In this document: piece after piece, positions 32,926 through 41,005 of the stretch
Layout of the letters: the number at the start of each line of letters is the position of its first letter
How positions within the stretch are numbered: the first letter of the stretch is position 1
Made by a program: the position numbers and the translations under genes
The notes under the pieces: generated by a model
What the model was told of the DNA's origin: nothing
Databases searched by the model: none
Seen by the model: only the letters and a program-made list of their open reading frames with translations
From: a virus
Strand: one strand, 5' to 3'
Virus record (IMG/VR): IMGVR_UViG_3300036770_004060
Location: 1-64,000 of that record
DNA: 64,000 nt

Positions 32926-34191
32926 TTAAGACATTTTAGTCCATTTAAGAACTACTTTTCCATTAGCTACAAGGTTTCCTGTAACACTTGCGTTCCATCC
33001 GTCAGCTGCGTTAAGATGTACTGTTTTAGCTGATGCTGCCTCGTTGATAGAAATCCCAGTCAATGCTCCAGCTGTAGCAACACTTGTTTTAACAGTTGCT
33101 GTTCCTGCCGAATTTGCAGCTGTTTGACCAGTAATGTAATCTTCAAAAGTAGCTGTACCTCCAAGAACTGCTACCGCTCCTGTTCCAATTACAGAACCTA
33201 CACCAACGTCAGGTGTATCTGTAGTTACACCTCCAGTCGTAAGTCCAACAGACATATAAGTAGCTGTATGTACATGAGATCCAGCAGGAAATGTATATAT
33301 TAATGCTCCATGAGCTGAGTTACCTCCCGCTGTTGGTGCGCCAAGAACTACACTATCAAGGTTAATAACAGTAGTAATATCTCTACCATCTCCATATTCG
33401 ACAACAGAACAATTAGTTCCTGCTGTTCCGAGTAAAGATTTATTAATAGCACCATCAATTAGAGCAACTGATGCAGCAAAATCTGTAGCTGTTTCTTCAA
33501 TAAAGATTATTGCACTTTCGTGTTTAACGGCATTTTGACCGCTAAGTACGTTCATTTTAATATCTTTACGATAGTTTATGATATACTTAGTGTAAGTTCC
33601 TGCATCATCAACAGATGCAACTGGTATGTAAAGTTTTGCTTCTGTAGGGCTTCCGCTTGGAGCAGTATATGGAGTTCCTACAGTTATAGTTGCTCCTGAT
33701 GGAACTGTAAGAACAGTATCACCTGAATTAACATCTGTCATAGTTATAGATATACTATCAGTAGATACAGCTGCTGCTACTATTCCAGATTCAGCATCAT
33801 TTTGAATTGATTCAAGAATTGCATCACGAACTTGTTGAACTGTTGGAGAGGCTCCAACTCTACCTACATAACTTCTACTTTTTATAAGAGCATTTGTTTC
33901 TACTCCGCCACCAAAGAAAGATTGTCTGTATGGAAGTTCTATTACCACTAAATAACTACCATTGTCTGTAAGGGTAATTAATGAAAAGTCTATTGTTTTA
34001 ATAGACAATACTCCTGCACTATACGCAGTTTTTGAAGACGACAAAATATCACTCGTTTTAAGCGACAATGCCGTGTTTGCTGAATCATCCTTTATTGACA
34101 GAACACCGCCAACAAAAGAAACATCAGAAGCTTGTATGTCGTTTGCGATAACCGCAACTCCATACTCTCCTTTCGGAAGTTTTGTAAACAT
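32926..34191 (-). CDS. Virion structural protein (decoration or head fibre)
   Basis: 421 aa, dominated by Ala, Gly, Thr, Ser and Val with no Cys-rich or enzymatic motif except a single Cys. The second half (SHVHTATYMSVGLTTGG, TGAVAVLGGTATFEDY) is low-complexity beta, as in phage fibre or decoration proteins. It is the first gene after a late promoter and lies between terminase and portal, so a head decoration role is likely. Base composition is more GC-rich than its neighbours. Confidence 0.55.
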   Translation of the reverse strand: MFTKLPKGEYGVAVIANDIQASDVSFVGGVLSIKDDSANTALSLKTSDILSSSKTAYSAGVLSIKTIDFSLITLTDNGSYLVVIELPYRQSFFGGGVETNALIKSRSYVGRVGASPTVQQVRDAILESIQNDAESGIVAAAVSTDSISITMTDVNSGDTVLTVPSGATITVGTPYTAPSGSPTEAKLYIPVASVDDAGTYTKYIINYRKDIKMNVLSGQNAVKHESAIIFIEETATDFAASVALIDGAINKSLLGTAGTNCSVVEYGDGRDITTVINLDSVVLGAPTAGGNSAHGALIYTFPAGSHVHTATYMSVGLTTGGVTTDTPDVGVGSVIGTGAVAVLGGTATFEDYITGQTAANSAGTATVKTSVATAGALTGISINEAASAKTVHLNAADGWNASVTGNLVANGKVVLKWTKMS

Positions 34192-34212
34192 AATAAATAA
34201 AATTATACACCG

Positions 34213-34256
34213 ATAAAAATCCGTGTGAATTAATAATAATTAACTACACCGTGTAG
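34213..34256. promoter_or_regulatory. Operator-like dyads between late gene and Xre regulator
   Basis: A perfect dyad, ACTACAC-C-GTGTAGT (34242-34256), and an imperfect one, ACAC.GAT-AAAA-ATC.GTGT (34214-34233), lie just downstream of the late promoter start. They share ACAC/GTGT arms, as expected for one dimeric regulator, perhaps the adjacent Xre protein. Confidence 0.5.
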
Positions 34257-34264
34257 TACTTTTG

Positions 34265-34300
34265 CAAATTTAACATAAAATCATATTCGTTTTTTTAGAG
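34265..34300 (-). promoter_or_regulatory. Late promoter of the 421-aa virion gene
   Basis: Minus strand: CTCTAAAAAAACG, 15 bp, TAAATTTG (34265-34272 in plus coordinates). Third member of the late promoter set. Confidence 0.75.
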
Positions 34301-34312
34301 TTTTTAACTTCG

Positions 34313-34338
34313 CTATTAGAAAATTATTAGTATATTTG
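34313..34338 (+). promoter_or_regulatory. Promoter of the Xre gene
   Basis: TATTAGAAAATTATTA spacer followed by TATATTTG (34331-34338). The bases before the spacer are TTCG, not TTTG. The ATG at 34355 leaves a leader of about 13 nt. It is divergent from the late promoter at 34265. Confidence 0.65.
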
Positions 34339-34354
34339 CATTTAACATTTTTTT

Positions 34355-34657
34355 ATGACTTTATCTGAATTTTTTCTTAACGAAAGGCTAGAGCGTGGAT
34401 TATCTCTAAGGAGAGCTTCTGATGGTATTGGTATATCTGTATCTTATTTGTGTTCAATAGAGAATGGGAAGAAGAACCCTACTCAAAAGACGATTGATTT
34501 GTTGTGTAAGTTTTATGATAAGGATTTATGGCATATCTTATTTTTAATTTGGTCTTTAGATGATTCTGTTGATGAAAAACTAAAAAAACAAACTCTTTTA
34601 AAATTAAAGGAGCTTTTAGAATTTCAACTAGAATTTACTTTTTCTAAAGTTGTTTAA
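34355..34657 (+). CDS. Xre-family transcriptional regulator, 100 aa
   Basis: Residues 4-60 form a Cro/CI-type HTH: LSEFFLNERLERGLSLRRAS, then SVSYLCSIENGKKNPTQKTI. A short helical C-terminus could dimerise. Antisense to, and divergent from, late genes, and expressed from a promoter of the conserved-spacer class, so it may switch between early and late transcription. Ends by overlapping the convergent 110-aa gene by 14 bp. Confidence 0.8.
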   Translation: MTLSEFFLNERLERGLSLRRASDGIGISVSYLCSIENGKKNPTQKTIDLLCKFYDKDLWHILFLIWSLDDSVDEKLKKQTLLKLKELLEFQLEFTFSKVV

Positions 34658-34976
34658 ATACGAACACCTTACCATATTTGTTTGATCGTTCTTGTGTATA
34701 GTTTTCGATTGATTCTTTAAAAAACATAAGTTCTCTTTCATTTAGGTTTCTATTTCTAAGTGTTGGATAGTAGCTTTCGTTATACCAAGTTAGTGGTAAA
34801 TCTACTTGTTGTTTTCTATCAATAAAAACTTGATATTTTTCTATACGGAAGTCGCTTATATTTTCTACATATTCAAAATACTTTATAACAAAGTGTTTTA
34901 TGTTGTTTTCAATAAGATATTTTAATACTATTTTTTTCTTCATATCTAAGATTTTAACATACATCAAATTCTTCAA
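34644..34976 (-). CDS. Hypothetical protein, 110 aa
   Basis: Basic, Tyr- and Asn-rich protein, no recognised family. It overlaps the upstream winged-helix gene by 23 bp and the convergent Xre gene by 14 bp. Confidence 0.5.
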   Translation of the reverse strand: MKNLMYVKILDMKKKIVLKYLIENNIKHFVIKYFEYVENISDFRIEKYQVFIDRKQQVDLPLTWYNESYYPTLRNRNLNERELMFFKESIENYTQERSNKYGKVFVFKQL

Positions 34977-35463
34977 ACTTTTTCATTAATCTAAATATAT
35001 CGTCTGAATCTTCTTTGAGAAACAGGGTTGGGTTTATCATGTATTTTCTAGCGTTGTTATCAATAATCATTACTTTAATAGCGTTATGTTCTATAAGGTT
35101 TTTTATAGCTTTAGGGATATGTACAAAAATAACATCCGAGTAATCTCCTATATTTCTATAGTTATACCCATTAACAACGTTATCATTATCCATTACGGTA
35201 ACAAAGAAAGTAAGAACTCTTAATGCTGGTGATGATAATTTATTTAAGACATTTAAACTTTCAGTAAAAGAAATAAATCTAGTAGTTTTCTTTTTTTTAA
35301 GAACAAAACTTTTTATTTTGTTTATGTGTTTATCGTATGCTTCTAGTGCTTTAACGAACTCTCCGTTTTTATCTTTCAGGTAAAGGTCATAGTTGGGTCT
35401 TCTAAGTGTTTTTATTCTCCAAAGTTCGGATTTAAGTATTTCGTATGTTATATTTTTAGTCAT
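34954..35463 (-). CDS. Winged-helix protein, 169 aa
   Basis: Residues about 75-150 (LSSPALRVLTFFVTVM, then HIPKAIKNLIEHNAIKVMI and YMINPTLF) resemble the winged-helix core of RepL-like plasmid initiators and phage regulators. The N-terminus is basic. It may be a regulator or replication-related DNA-binding protein; evidence is limited to this pattern. Confidence 0.5.
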   Translation of the reverse strand: MTKNITYEILKSELWRIKTLRRPNYDLYLKDKNGEFVKALEAYDKHINKIKSFVLKKKKTTRFISFTESLNVLNKLSSPALRVLTFFVTVMDNDNVVNGYNYRNIGDYSDVIFVHIPKAIKNLIEHNAIKVMIIDNNARKYMINPTLFLKEDSDDIFRLMKKFEEFDVC

Positions 35464-35537
35464 TAGTGGTTAGTTTTTTAGTCATTAGTGGTTGGGCATT
35501 AGGTATTGGTTATTAGTTTCTAACTACTAATGCCTAA
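35461..35537. repeat. ATTAGT/GCATTAG repeats between genes
   Basis: The 84-bp gap contains several copies of TAGTCATTAGTGGTTAG-like and GGCATTAGG-like words in both orientations. Related clusters lie near 20745, 37675, 37950, 39140 and 39460. Confidence 0.6.
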
Positions 35538-35547
35538 GTACTAATTC

Positions 35548-37656
35548 CTATAGGTATCTAATTAATCTTCCTTTAGAATCTACTTCGGCTCTTCTTGGCG
35601 ACCAGTTTGTTTGTCTGTTTTGTATTATTTTAATTCTAGTTTTTTTATTTAGTTCTTCTCCTTTAATATTTATTGGTATTAGTCTGTTATGGCTTACAGC
35701 ATTTATGTATGCGAAGATTATGGAGAATATGGCATCATCGTAGTCGTATCTAAGGTCGGCCGCTTGGTATCTTGTTTGTCTATGACCTTGTGGTGAGTTT
35801 AAATCTTTTTCTATAAAAGTTTTAAGTTGTGTCCAGAACCAAGGAACATCTATATTTTCGGAGTATGCTTCGAGTATTTCTTCAAGTTTGGCTATGATGT
35901 GTGAAGCGGTATTTGTTCTATTGTTTATACCGAACCATTTACCGGATGGTGTTTGCATATAGTCAGGTATTGAGGCGTTAGATGTGAATTTATGTTTAAA
36001 TCCGTGTGTTTCCTGAAAGTCTAGGTGCATATCCCCAATATTGCTTTCTATAAGTTCTTTCACTCCTCCTTTTTTTTCTTGGTCATAATAAAGACTTTGA
36101 AGAAGAACCTGCAAATAACATTGTTTAAATTTTCTTTCTCTAAAGAATATTATGCTTGAAACGGAGTTTGTTAGTGAATCCCATATTGCTGACGACATTT
36201 TAGAGTGTCCTGTTTCGGAGTTTATGGGGTCAGTTCCTTGGTAGTATCTATGTTTCCATACTTCACCTTGTGGTGGGTGGTTTATGATAATTGCCGTAGT
36301 CCTTGAATCGTCCTCACCGCTTGTTTGAACCCACCTAGCATCTATAATTTTGTAAGGGGTAAATAAGTCTGGTGTTGGTTGGGAAACATCCATTATTGGC
36401 TCAAAGTAACCATATTCTATTGCTGGTGTTTTATTATAAATATCATCAAGTCTTTTATTACAATAAAAAATAGGCACTAGCGTTCTTGACTTACGGATAA
36501 ACATATCATCGATAACGATTGGATAGTGTTGAAAGAATTGTACTCTAGCTTTATCTTCGTCTTTACTTCCTTTTTTAGATTCGTAAACCAATCTTTCATT
36601 TTCGATGTGTTCTTTAGTAACCCCTACCCTTGCGTAGGCATTAAAGAATAGTGGTATTATTCCGTAAGCATAGTTTTTTTCTTTCCAGTTTTTAAGACAG
36701 GCGTTAAATTCAGATTCAAATACAGCCCCACCAGCATCCATTTCTCCTGATGTACCCCAAGCGATGAATTGCTGTTGCATAATCATCTTCTTTTTTACTG
36801 GGTCATACTTGAATAGGGCAGGTCTTCCCTCTCTCATCATATCACCAAAGATACTCATAAGACCTATTTCATCAACAAAAACAGCTGATGGCGAACCCCC
36901 ATTTATAGCATCAATTTTAGGTGTATCTACCTGAAACCTAGAGCCTCCACCTGAATCTCTACCTTTTCTTTCTCCTTTTTTATCAAAAGACATGATGTTC
37001 CCTGTCCAGTTTTTAACGTCTTGTGCTATGTATGATGGAATCTTAGTGAAAGCCCATTTTACTTTATCGTTAAATATTTCCTCTCCTTTCCCTATGGTGT
37101 GGGTAACGAACTTTATGAAGTATGACTTGAATAGGTTAACACGTATCATACCAGCTAGGCACATGGTGGTAGTAAACCCTATTTGCCTACCCTTACCTAT
37201 CATAAAAGAATAACCACAATCAAAAAGAAAAAGAAGCACTTGTTGTGCATCCCAAGCATGGTATTTAAGCATACCGTTTTCCGCCTTATCTTCTTTTATA
37301 TAACCGTATTTATTACAGAAATATAGTGAGTTAGCCTTACCTCTTTCAATTTCTTGTTCTAGCCATTCTCTTTGTTCTTCTTCGGTGTTTAGGTCAATAA
37401 TATCTGTATCATCTTCTAGCCAGTACCTAGCCTGTGCAATATACAGTTCTAAAGGTTCGTAATAAATCTTATTTTGCCAACCTGAATTAATGCTGTCTAT
37501 AAATCGAACAAATTCTTTAGGGTATTCAAACTGTTCGTGAGATGGTTTCCATTCGGATGTAAGTATTTCTCTATTCTTAAAAGATTCTTTACTTAAAGGA
37601 ATTGGTTTTGGAGTTTCCTTAAAGGATGGGTTTACGAGTTTATCGAATATATCCAT
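35548..37656 (-). CDS. terL: Terminase large subunit
   Basis: 702 aa. The ATPase domain shows a Walker-A-like GKGRQIGFTT (154-163), a variant also seen in T4-type terminases, and Walker B AVFVDEIG (258-265). The nuclease domain would include the Asp of YYQGTDPIN and the acidic DYDDAIFS near the C-terminus. Drives DNA packaging through the portal. An HNH gene lies upstream, a common companion of terminases. Start ATG 37656 lacks a visible Shine-Dalgarno sequence. Confidence 0.9.
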   Translation of the reverse strand: MDIFDKLVNPSFKETPKPIPLSKESFKNREILTSEWKPSHEQFEYPKEFVRFIDSINSGWQNKIYYEPLELYIAQARYWLEDDTDIIDLNTEEEQREWLEQEIERGKANSLYFCNKYGYIKEDKAENGMLKYHAWDAQQVLLFLFDCGYSFMIGKGRQIGFTTTMCLAGMIRVNLFKSYFIKFVTHTIGKGEEIFNDKVKWAFTKIPSYIAQDVKNWTGNIMSFDKKGERKGRDSGGGSRFQVDTPKIDAINGGSPSAVFVDEIGLMSIFGDMMREGRPALFKYDPVKKKMIMQQQFIAWGTSGEMDAGGAVFESEFNACLKNWKEKNYAYGIIPLFFNAYARVGVTKEHIENERLVYESKKGSKDEDKARVQFFQHYPIVIDDMFIRKSRTLVPIFYCNKRLDDIYNKTPAIEYGYFEPIMDVSQPTPDLFTPYKIIDARWVQTSGEDDSRTTAIIINHPPQGEVWKHRYYQGTDPINSETGHSKMSSAIWDSLTNSVSSIIFFRERKFKQCYLQVLLQSLYYDQEKKGGVKELIESNIGDMHLDFQETHGFKHKFTSNASIPDYMQTPSGKWFGINNRTNTASHIIAKLEEILEAYSENIDVPWFWTQLKTFIEKDLNSPQGHRQTRYQAADLRYDYDDAIFSIIFAYINAVSHNRLIPINIKGEELNKKTRIKIIQNRQTNWSPRRAEVDSKGRLIRYL

Positions 37657-37678
37657 TTTATTTGTTAGTTTTTAGGCA

Positions 37679-37957
37679 TTAGGCATTAAGATATTTTCTA
37701 ATGTTGCTTCTTATTTTTTTTATTTCGGCTATGTTTCTATTATGTACATTATGCTCAAATCTAATCATTAGCTCAAGGGATTCATAAAACTCATTAACAT
37801 CCATACTACCTTTTAGCTGGTTACATTTCATGCAGGAAATAACCTTATTATTATTACTTCTTATGCCTCCCCTAGACTTGGGGAACAGATGGTCAACGCT
37901 CTTATTAAAGACACTAACATCGGTAGAGCAGTAAAAGCATCTTTCGTCATTAGTCAT
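37679..37957 (-). CDS. HNH endonuclease next to terminase
   Basis: 92 aa with two CxxC pairs (CFYC and CMKC) around the HNH core SVDHLFPKSRGG...NNKVISC. HNH proteins beside terL assist packaging-associated cleavage in many phages. It starts at the fourth copy of a 7-bp ATGACTA-type repeat, overlapping the stop of the gene before it (TAATG), so several start codons in different frames are stacked here. Confidence 0.8.
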   Translation of the reverse strand: MTNDERCFYCSTDVSVFNKSVDHLFPKSRGGIRSNNNKVISCMKCNQLKGSMDVNEFYESLELMIRFEHNVHNRNIAEIKKIRSNIRKYLNA

Positions 37958-37974
37958 TAGTCATTAGTCATTAG
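37939..37974. repeat. Tandem TCATTAG repeat at a stop/start junction
   Basis: Four consecutive 7-bp TCATTAG units. On the coding (minus) strand each unit reads ATGACTA, supplying both the stop of the 128-aa gene and the start of the HNH gene. Confidence 0.8.
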
Positions 37975-38343
37975 TGATTTTAAACTACTTTCTATACGGG
38001 ATTTTTTTTTCCAATACCAATCATGTATTCCATAATATTCTGTTCTAAATCTTTGAGCAAATCCATTTTCTTTCCAACATTCACCCATATCATGTACAAC
38101 AATATTTTTACCCGATATAAATTCATCAAAACTTTTAATATTTAAATCTTTCCATAAATAATAAAAAGCAAGTCCTAAATATTCCTTACAAGGAACACCA
38201 TACCCATGATTCCAGTTATCCTTAGTTTTATCTACTAAGTGAAAGTTTAGTTTTAGAGAAAGCATGGACACATAGTAGTCCATATAAACCTCTAACTTTT
38301 GAAGACTACTCATATTATCAACATATTTAACCAAATCAATCAT
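37957..38343 (-). CDS. Hypothetical protein, 128 aa
   Basis: Aromatic-rich (Tyr, Trp) soluble protein; no recognised family. Its C-terminus is encoded by the TCATTAG repeat. It overlaps the preceding winged-helix gene by 8 bp. Confidence 0.55.
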   Translation of the reverse strand: MIDLVKYVDNMSSLQKLEVYMDYYVSMLSLKLNFHLVDKTKDNWNHGYGVPCKEYLGLAFYYLWKDLNIKSFDEFISGKNIVVHDMGECWKENGFAQRFRTEYYGIHDWYWKKKSRIESSLKSLMTND

Positions 38344-38893
38344 TATCTTCTTTTTTATTAGGAACTACACCTTTTTTATCAAACATCTTAACTATTTCTA
38401 TAGGCTTTTCGCTTCTTCTCGAAATGAAATCTGGATTCATAAATATGACTTTTGTTTTACCAATACCATGTAAAAAATAATAACCCTCTCTAATAATGTT
38501 TAGTTCAATCATCTTACTAAATATCTGACTAACCCTACCAACGGATAATCCTATTCTATTACAAATCATTTTTCTGCTTATCGGTATTTCTACAGGTTTG
38601 CCATCAATAGAATATCTCCAAAAACAAATATTGGTCCTATAGTCTAAATAATCAATAAGAAACCATAATAAACTCCAACAACGATTATCCATTCCAGAGT
38701 TATATAAACCCCTAAGATAAACATGGTTTACTTGGCTAAAATCATTATAATTTGTATGCACCTTATCTAAGTTCTTAAAACTTCTCTCAATAAGAACACC
38801 AAACCTCTCCCTAACCTCACCAGTGTTTATGTTAAAAAGACCCCACTCAGACCTATCAATCTCAATATCCTTCCTTTTTACAAACTCGTTCAT
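38336..38893 (-). CDS. Winged-helix DNA-binding protein, first gene of the packaging operon
   Basis: 185 aa. Residues about 100-150 form a winged helix (SRKMICNRIGLSVGRVSQIF, MIELNIIREGYYFL). The start ATG (38893) lies about one base from the predicted transcription start, so the message would be leaderless. As first gene of the minus-strand packaging operon it may act in replication initiation or late control. Alternative: a RepA/initiator-type protein binding the adjacent repeats. Confidence 0.55.
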   Translation of the reverse strand: MNEFVKRKDIEIDRSEWGLFNINTGEVRERFGVLIERSFKNLDKVHTNYNDFSQVNHVYLRGLYNSGMDNRCWSLLWFLIDYLDYRTNICFWRYSIDGKPVEIPISRKMICNRIGLSVGRVSQIFSKMIELNIIREGYYFLHGIGKTKVIFMNPDFISRRSEKPIEIVKMFDKKGVVPNKKEDND

Positions 38894-38897
38894 GGAA

Positions 38898-38926
38898 CAA
38901 ATATATAATTTCTATTTAACATAATG
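38898..38926 (-). promoter_or_regulatory. Promoter of the packaging operon
   Basis: Minus strand TATATTTG (38898-38905 in plus coordinates), preceded by ATTATGTTAAATAGAA. The latter element is repeated upstream of the giant virion gene near 10.9 kb. Confidence 0.6.
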
Positions 38927-39288
38927 TATAAATATTTAACCATATTAATAAAAAATATAACTAATATTTAACTGTACTATAATCTAAAACAACTCAATAA
39001 ACTAGTAACCAAACACTTATGTAGCTTGTGTATATAATCAATAATAAGATGTATTATCATACTAGTAGAATACAGTATAATAAGATAGTTCGTAAACCAT
39101 GTTTATATGCAAGAATAGGTAGATAAAAAACACAGATAAACAAGTATCTAGTAATTAGTATCTAGTAATTAGTGGTTGTTAGTGATTGAATATGAAAATA
39201 GATTCACATACTTATACAATAAATCATATAACCAAACATTAATAGAATCATAACTTAAACACAAATATAATTGATATTAATTTCTAAA

Positions 39289-39386
39289 TATATCAGTATA
39301 GCGGTAATATTATATCAGTATAGAGAATGTTAAAACGTGGGTACTACATAGAGTATATTGGAATGTAATAGAGTATATTGGAATGT
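39289..39386. repeat. Iteron-like direct repeats
   Basis: TATATCAGTATAG occurs at 39289-39301 and 39311-39323 (22-bp period). GTGGGTACTAC occurs at 39337 and 39385. ATAGAGTATATTGGAATGT occurs at 39348-39366 and 39368-39386. Direct repeats of about two helical turns are typical of initiator-binding iterons. Confidence 0.65.
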
Positions 39387-39399
39387 GGGTACTACCCAC
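39385..39399. other. GC-rich hairpin in the control region
   Basis: GTGGGT-ACT-ACCCAC, a perfect 6-bp stem with a 3-nt loop, directly after the 19-bp repeats and followed by C-rich sequence. Confidence 0.6.
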
Positions 39400-39612
39400 C
39401 TAAACCCTACCCCTAGCCTTTAAAAACCGAAAGTCTGCTATTAATTACTTACTGTATTAGGTATTATTGGTTAGTATTAGGCATTAGTTACTAGTATAAT
39501 CAGCTAATCATTATGGTTGTTATTACTATACGTATATTGTTAATTATACTATTCTTAATTCTACTAGTGTATCGTTTTAGTATAGTCCGTAAAGAAAAGT
39601 ATAAATACGTAT

Positions 39613-39628
39613 AGTTTCACGTGAAACA
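39613..39628. promoter_or_regulatory. parS-like centromere site
   Basis: AGTTTCACGTGAAACA matches the bacterial chromosomal ParB site TGTTTCACGTGAAACA in 15 of 16 positions, with the full 14-bp palindrome GTTTCACGTGAAAC at 39614-39627. Such a match is very unlikely by chance in AT-rich DNA of this length. No parA or parB gene was found in the window, so it would act with host ParB or with genes outside. Confidence 0.75.
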
Positions 39629-39888
39629 TAGTAGTATTACGTACTAATAATAAGTACTTGATAATGAATATAATACGACTTGTAAGTTAGAGTAGAAAAT
39701 GATGTAAAATTAGCTAAAGTGTTGATAATCAGGGTGTTACCAATAATATTTCTCTTTCAATAAATAGTTACTATGTTGGTTATTTACTTTATTATTATAA
39801 TTGGTGTGTCGTTATAATAGTGTGTGTGTCATTTGGGGTTGCGTTTGGTTATAAATGTTAATTTTTGTTAAAAATAATCAATTGAATA

Positions 39889-39917
39889 TTTTGAATCAAA
39901 ATAATTATATATATTTG
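39889..39917 (+). promoter_or_regulatory. Early promoter
   Basis: TTTTG (39889-39893), 16 bp, TATATTTG (39910-39917), 45 bp before the first early gene. The -7 box is perfect; the spacer is slightly short. Confidence 0.65.
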
Positions 39918-39962
39918 CTATCAGAAAAAATTAAAAAGAATTATTAATTAAAATTAAAGAAA

Positions 39963-40229
39963 ATGAAAAAATTTAATCAAATCACAGGAATGTTAATTGG
40001 TTTACCAACACAATTAATTGTTAAAGATAAGTTAATTTCTTTCACAGCTAACACAAAAATTTTAGAAAATGGGAGAGTATTGAAAGCACCTATTGTTGTT
40101 GAAATTTCAAAAATAAAAGGTTTTGCTATAACAGAAAAGAAAATATGTAGAGCAAGAAAAAATGTTGAGTTTATTGATGGAAAAACTCAAGAAATAGTTT
40201 GGCAAATGATGAAATATACAGTGAAATGA
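39963..40229 (+). CDS. Small early protein, 88 aa
   Basis: First gene of the early operon. Basic, beta-rich (LIGLPTQLIVKDKLISFTAN); it ends IVWQMMKYTVK. No family recognised. Early first genes in phages often target host processes, but nothing in the sequence shows this. Confidence 0.6.
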   Translation: MKKFNQITGMLIGLPTQLIVKDKLISFTANTKILENGRVLKAPIVVEISKIKGFAITEKKICRARKNVEFIDGKTQEIVWQMMKYTVK

Positions 40230-40245
40230 AAAAAATTAATAAATA

Positions 40246-40431
40246 ATGGACACGAAAGAATTTTTTGAAAAATACGATAGAGCTGAAAGCGAGGTTAAAA
40301 AAAAAATAGACACACTTGATGTTGGTGAGGAAATTGAAAAGTTTTTTTGTGGTTCTTGTAGTTGTGAGATAGAAGTTACAGATAAGGAAGTAGGGCTTTG
40401 CGACGAATGTGGTTACGAATTGGCAAAATAA
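40246..40431 (+). CDS. Small zinc-ribbon protein, 61 aa
   Basis: An acidic helical N-terminus is followed by two Cys knuckles, CGSCSC and CDECG, about 16 residues apart, a typical zinc ribbon. It may bind RNA polymerase or nucleic acid; function not determined. Confidence 0.65.
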   Translation: MDTKEFFEKYDRAESEVKKKIDTLDVGEEIEKFFCGSCSCEIEVTDKEVGLCDECGYELAK

Positions 40432-40470
40432 TTAACTTTTAACCAATTTAATAAATTAAAAAGAAAGAAA

Positions 40471-40818
40471 ATGAAAAATTCAAATGAAAAAAAAATTGTC
40501 GCCTTTCATATAGGTAGAGGTGGTAGATTCAAAAATTCAGGTTATCTTACTTTTATTGGAGAGAATGAGATAGGTAACTACATTGACGAGTTATTCATCA
40601 ACGATAACCTAGTATATGTTGATGGTTCGGGTAATAGTGTAGGGCTTACAGATAATGACGTTAAAAATGGAATAGGTACTATCGACATTGATGGAGCTTA
40701 CGACACTACTTACACTAAGTTATTAAGTGAATGCGATGACAGAGAAATTGAGGCTATTCGTAACTCTTCTGAATGGAATAAGGATGAATTACTTGAATTG
40801 TTGGGTGAGAATTATTAA
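40471..40818 (+). CDS. Hypothetical early protein, 115 aa
   Basis: Acidic alpha/beta protein with a Gly-rich N-terminus (FHIGRGGRFKNSG). This pattern recurs in small Bacteroidota phage/plasmid proteins as far as I recall, without known function. Confidence 0.6.
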   Translation: MKNSNEKKIVAFHIGRGGRFKNSGYLTFIGENEIGNYIDELFINDNLVYVDGSGNSVGLTDNDVKNGIGTIDIDGAYDTTYTKLLSECDDREIEAIRNSSEWNKDELLELLGENY

Positions 40819-40834
40819 TTAAAAATAAAAGATT

Positions 40835-41005
40835 ATGTTTAAAATAAAATTCTTAAAAACTTACGCGGTGTCACAGTTGTATCACTTTAGTGGTGTGGCA
40901 ATGTTGTCACAAGGTAATGGTTGTCGTTATTCTCGGATGTTAGAGAATAGAATAAATTTAATTAATAAAGAACTATTAAAGAGGGGAAATTATGAAAAAA
41001 AATAA
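40835..41005 (+). CDS. Small basic protein, 56 aa
   Basis: ATG at 40835, stop at 41003. Sequence MFKIKFLKTYAVSQLYHF then a GCRYSRMLENRIN segment. It overlaps the next gene by 14 bp in another frame, as expected of a compact operon. No homologue recognised. Confidence 0.5.
   Translation: MFKIKFLKTYAVSQLYHFSGVAMLSQGNGCRYSRMLENRINLINKELLKRGNYEKK

Larger units (their letters stand above)
38894..39962. other. Non-coding divergent region (candidate origin/control region)
   Basis: About 1.07 kb between divergent operons with stop codons in all frames and no convincing gene. It contains the minus promoter at 38898, direct repeats at 39289-39386, a hairpin at 39385-39399, ATTAGT-type words near 39140 and 39460, a parS-like site at 39613 and the early promoter at 39889. 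ACTAGT-centred words recur through it. Its size and content suggest a replication, partition or regulatory locus. Confidence 0.6.
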
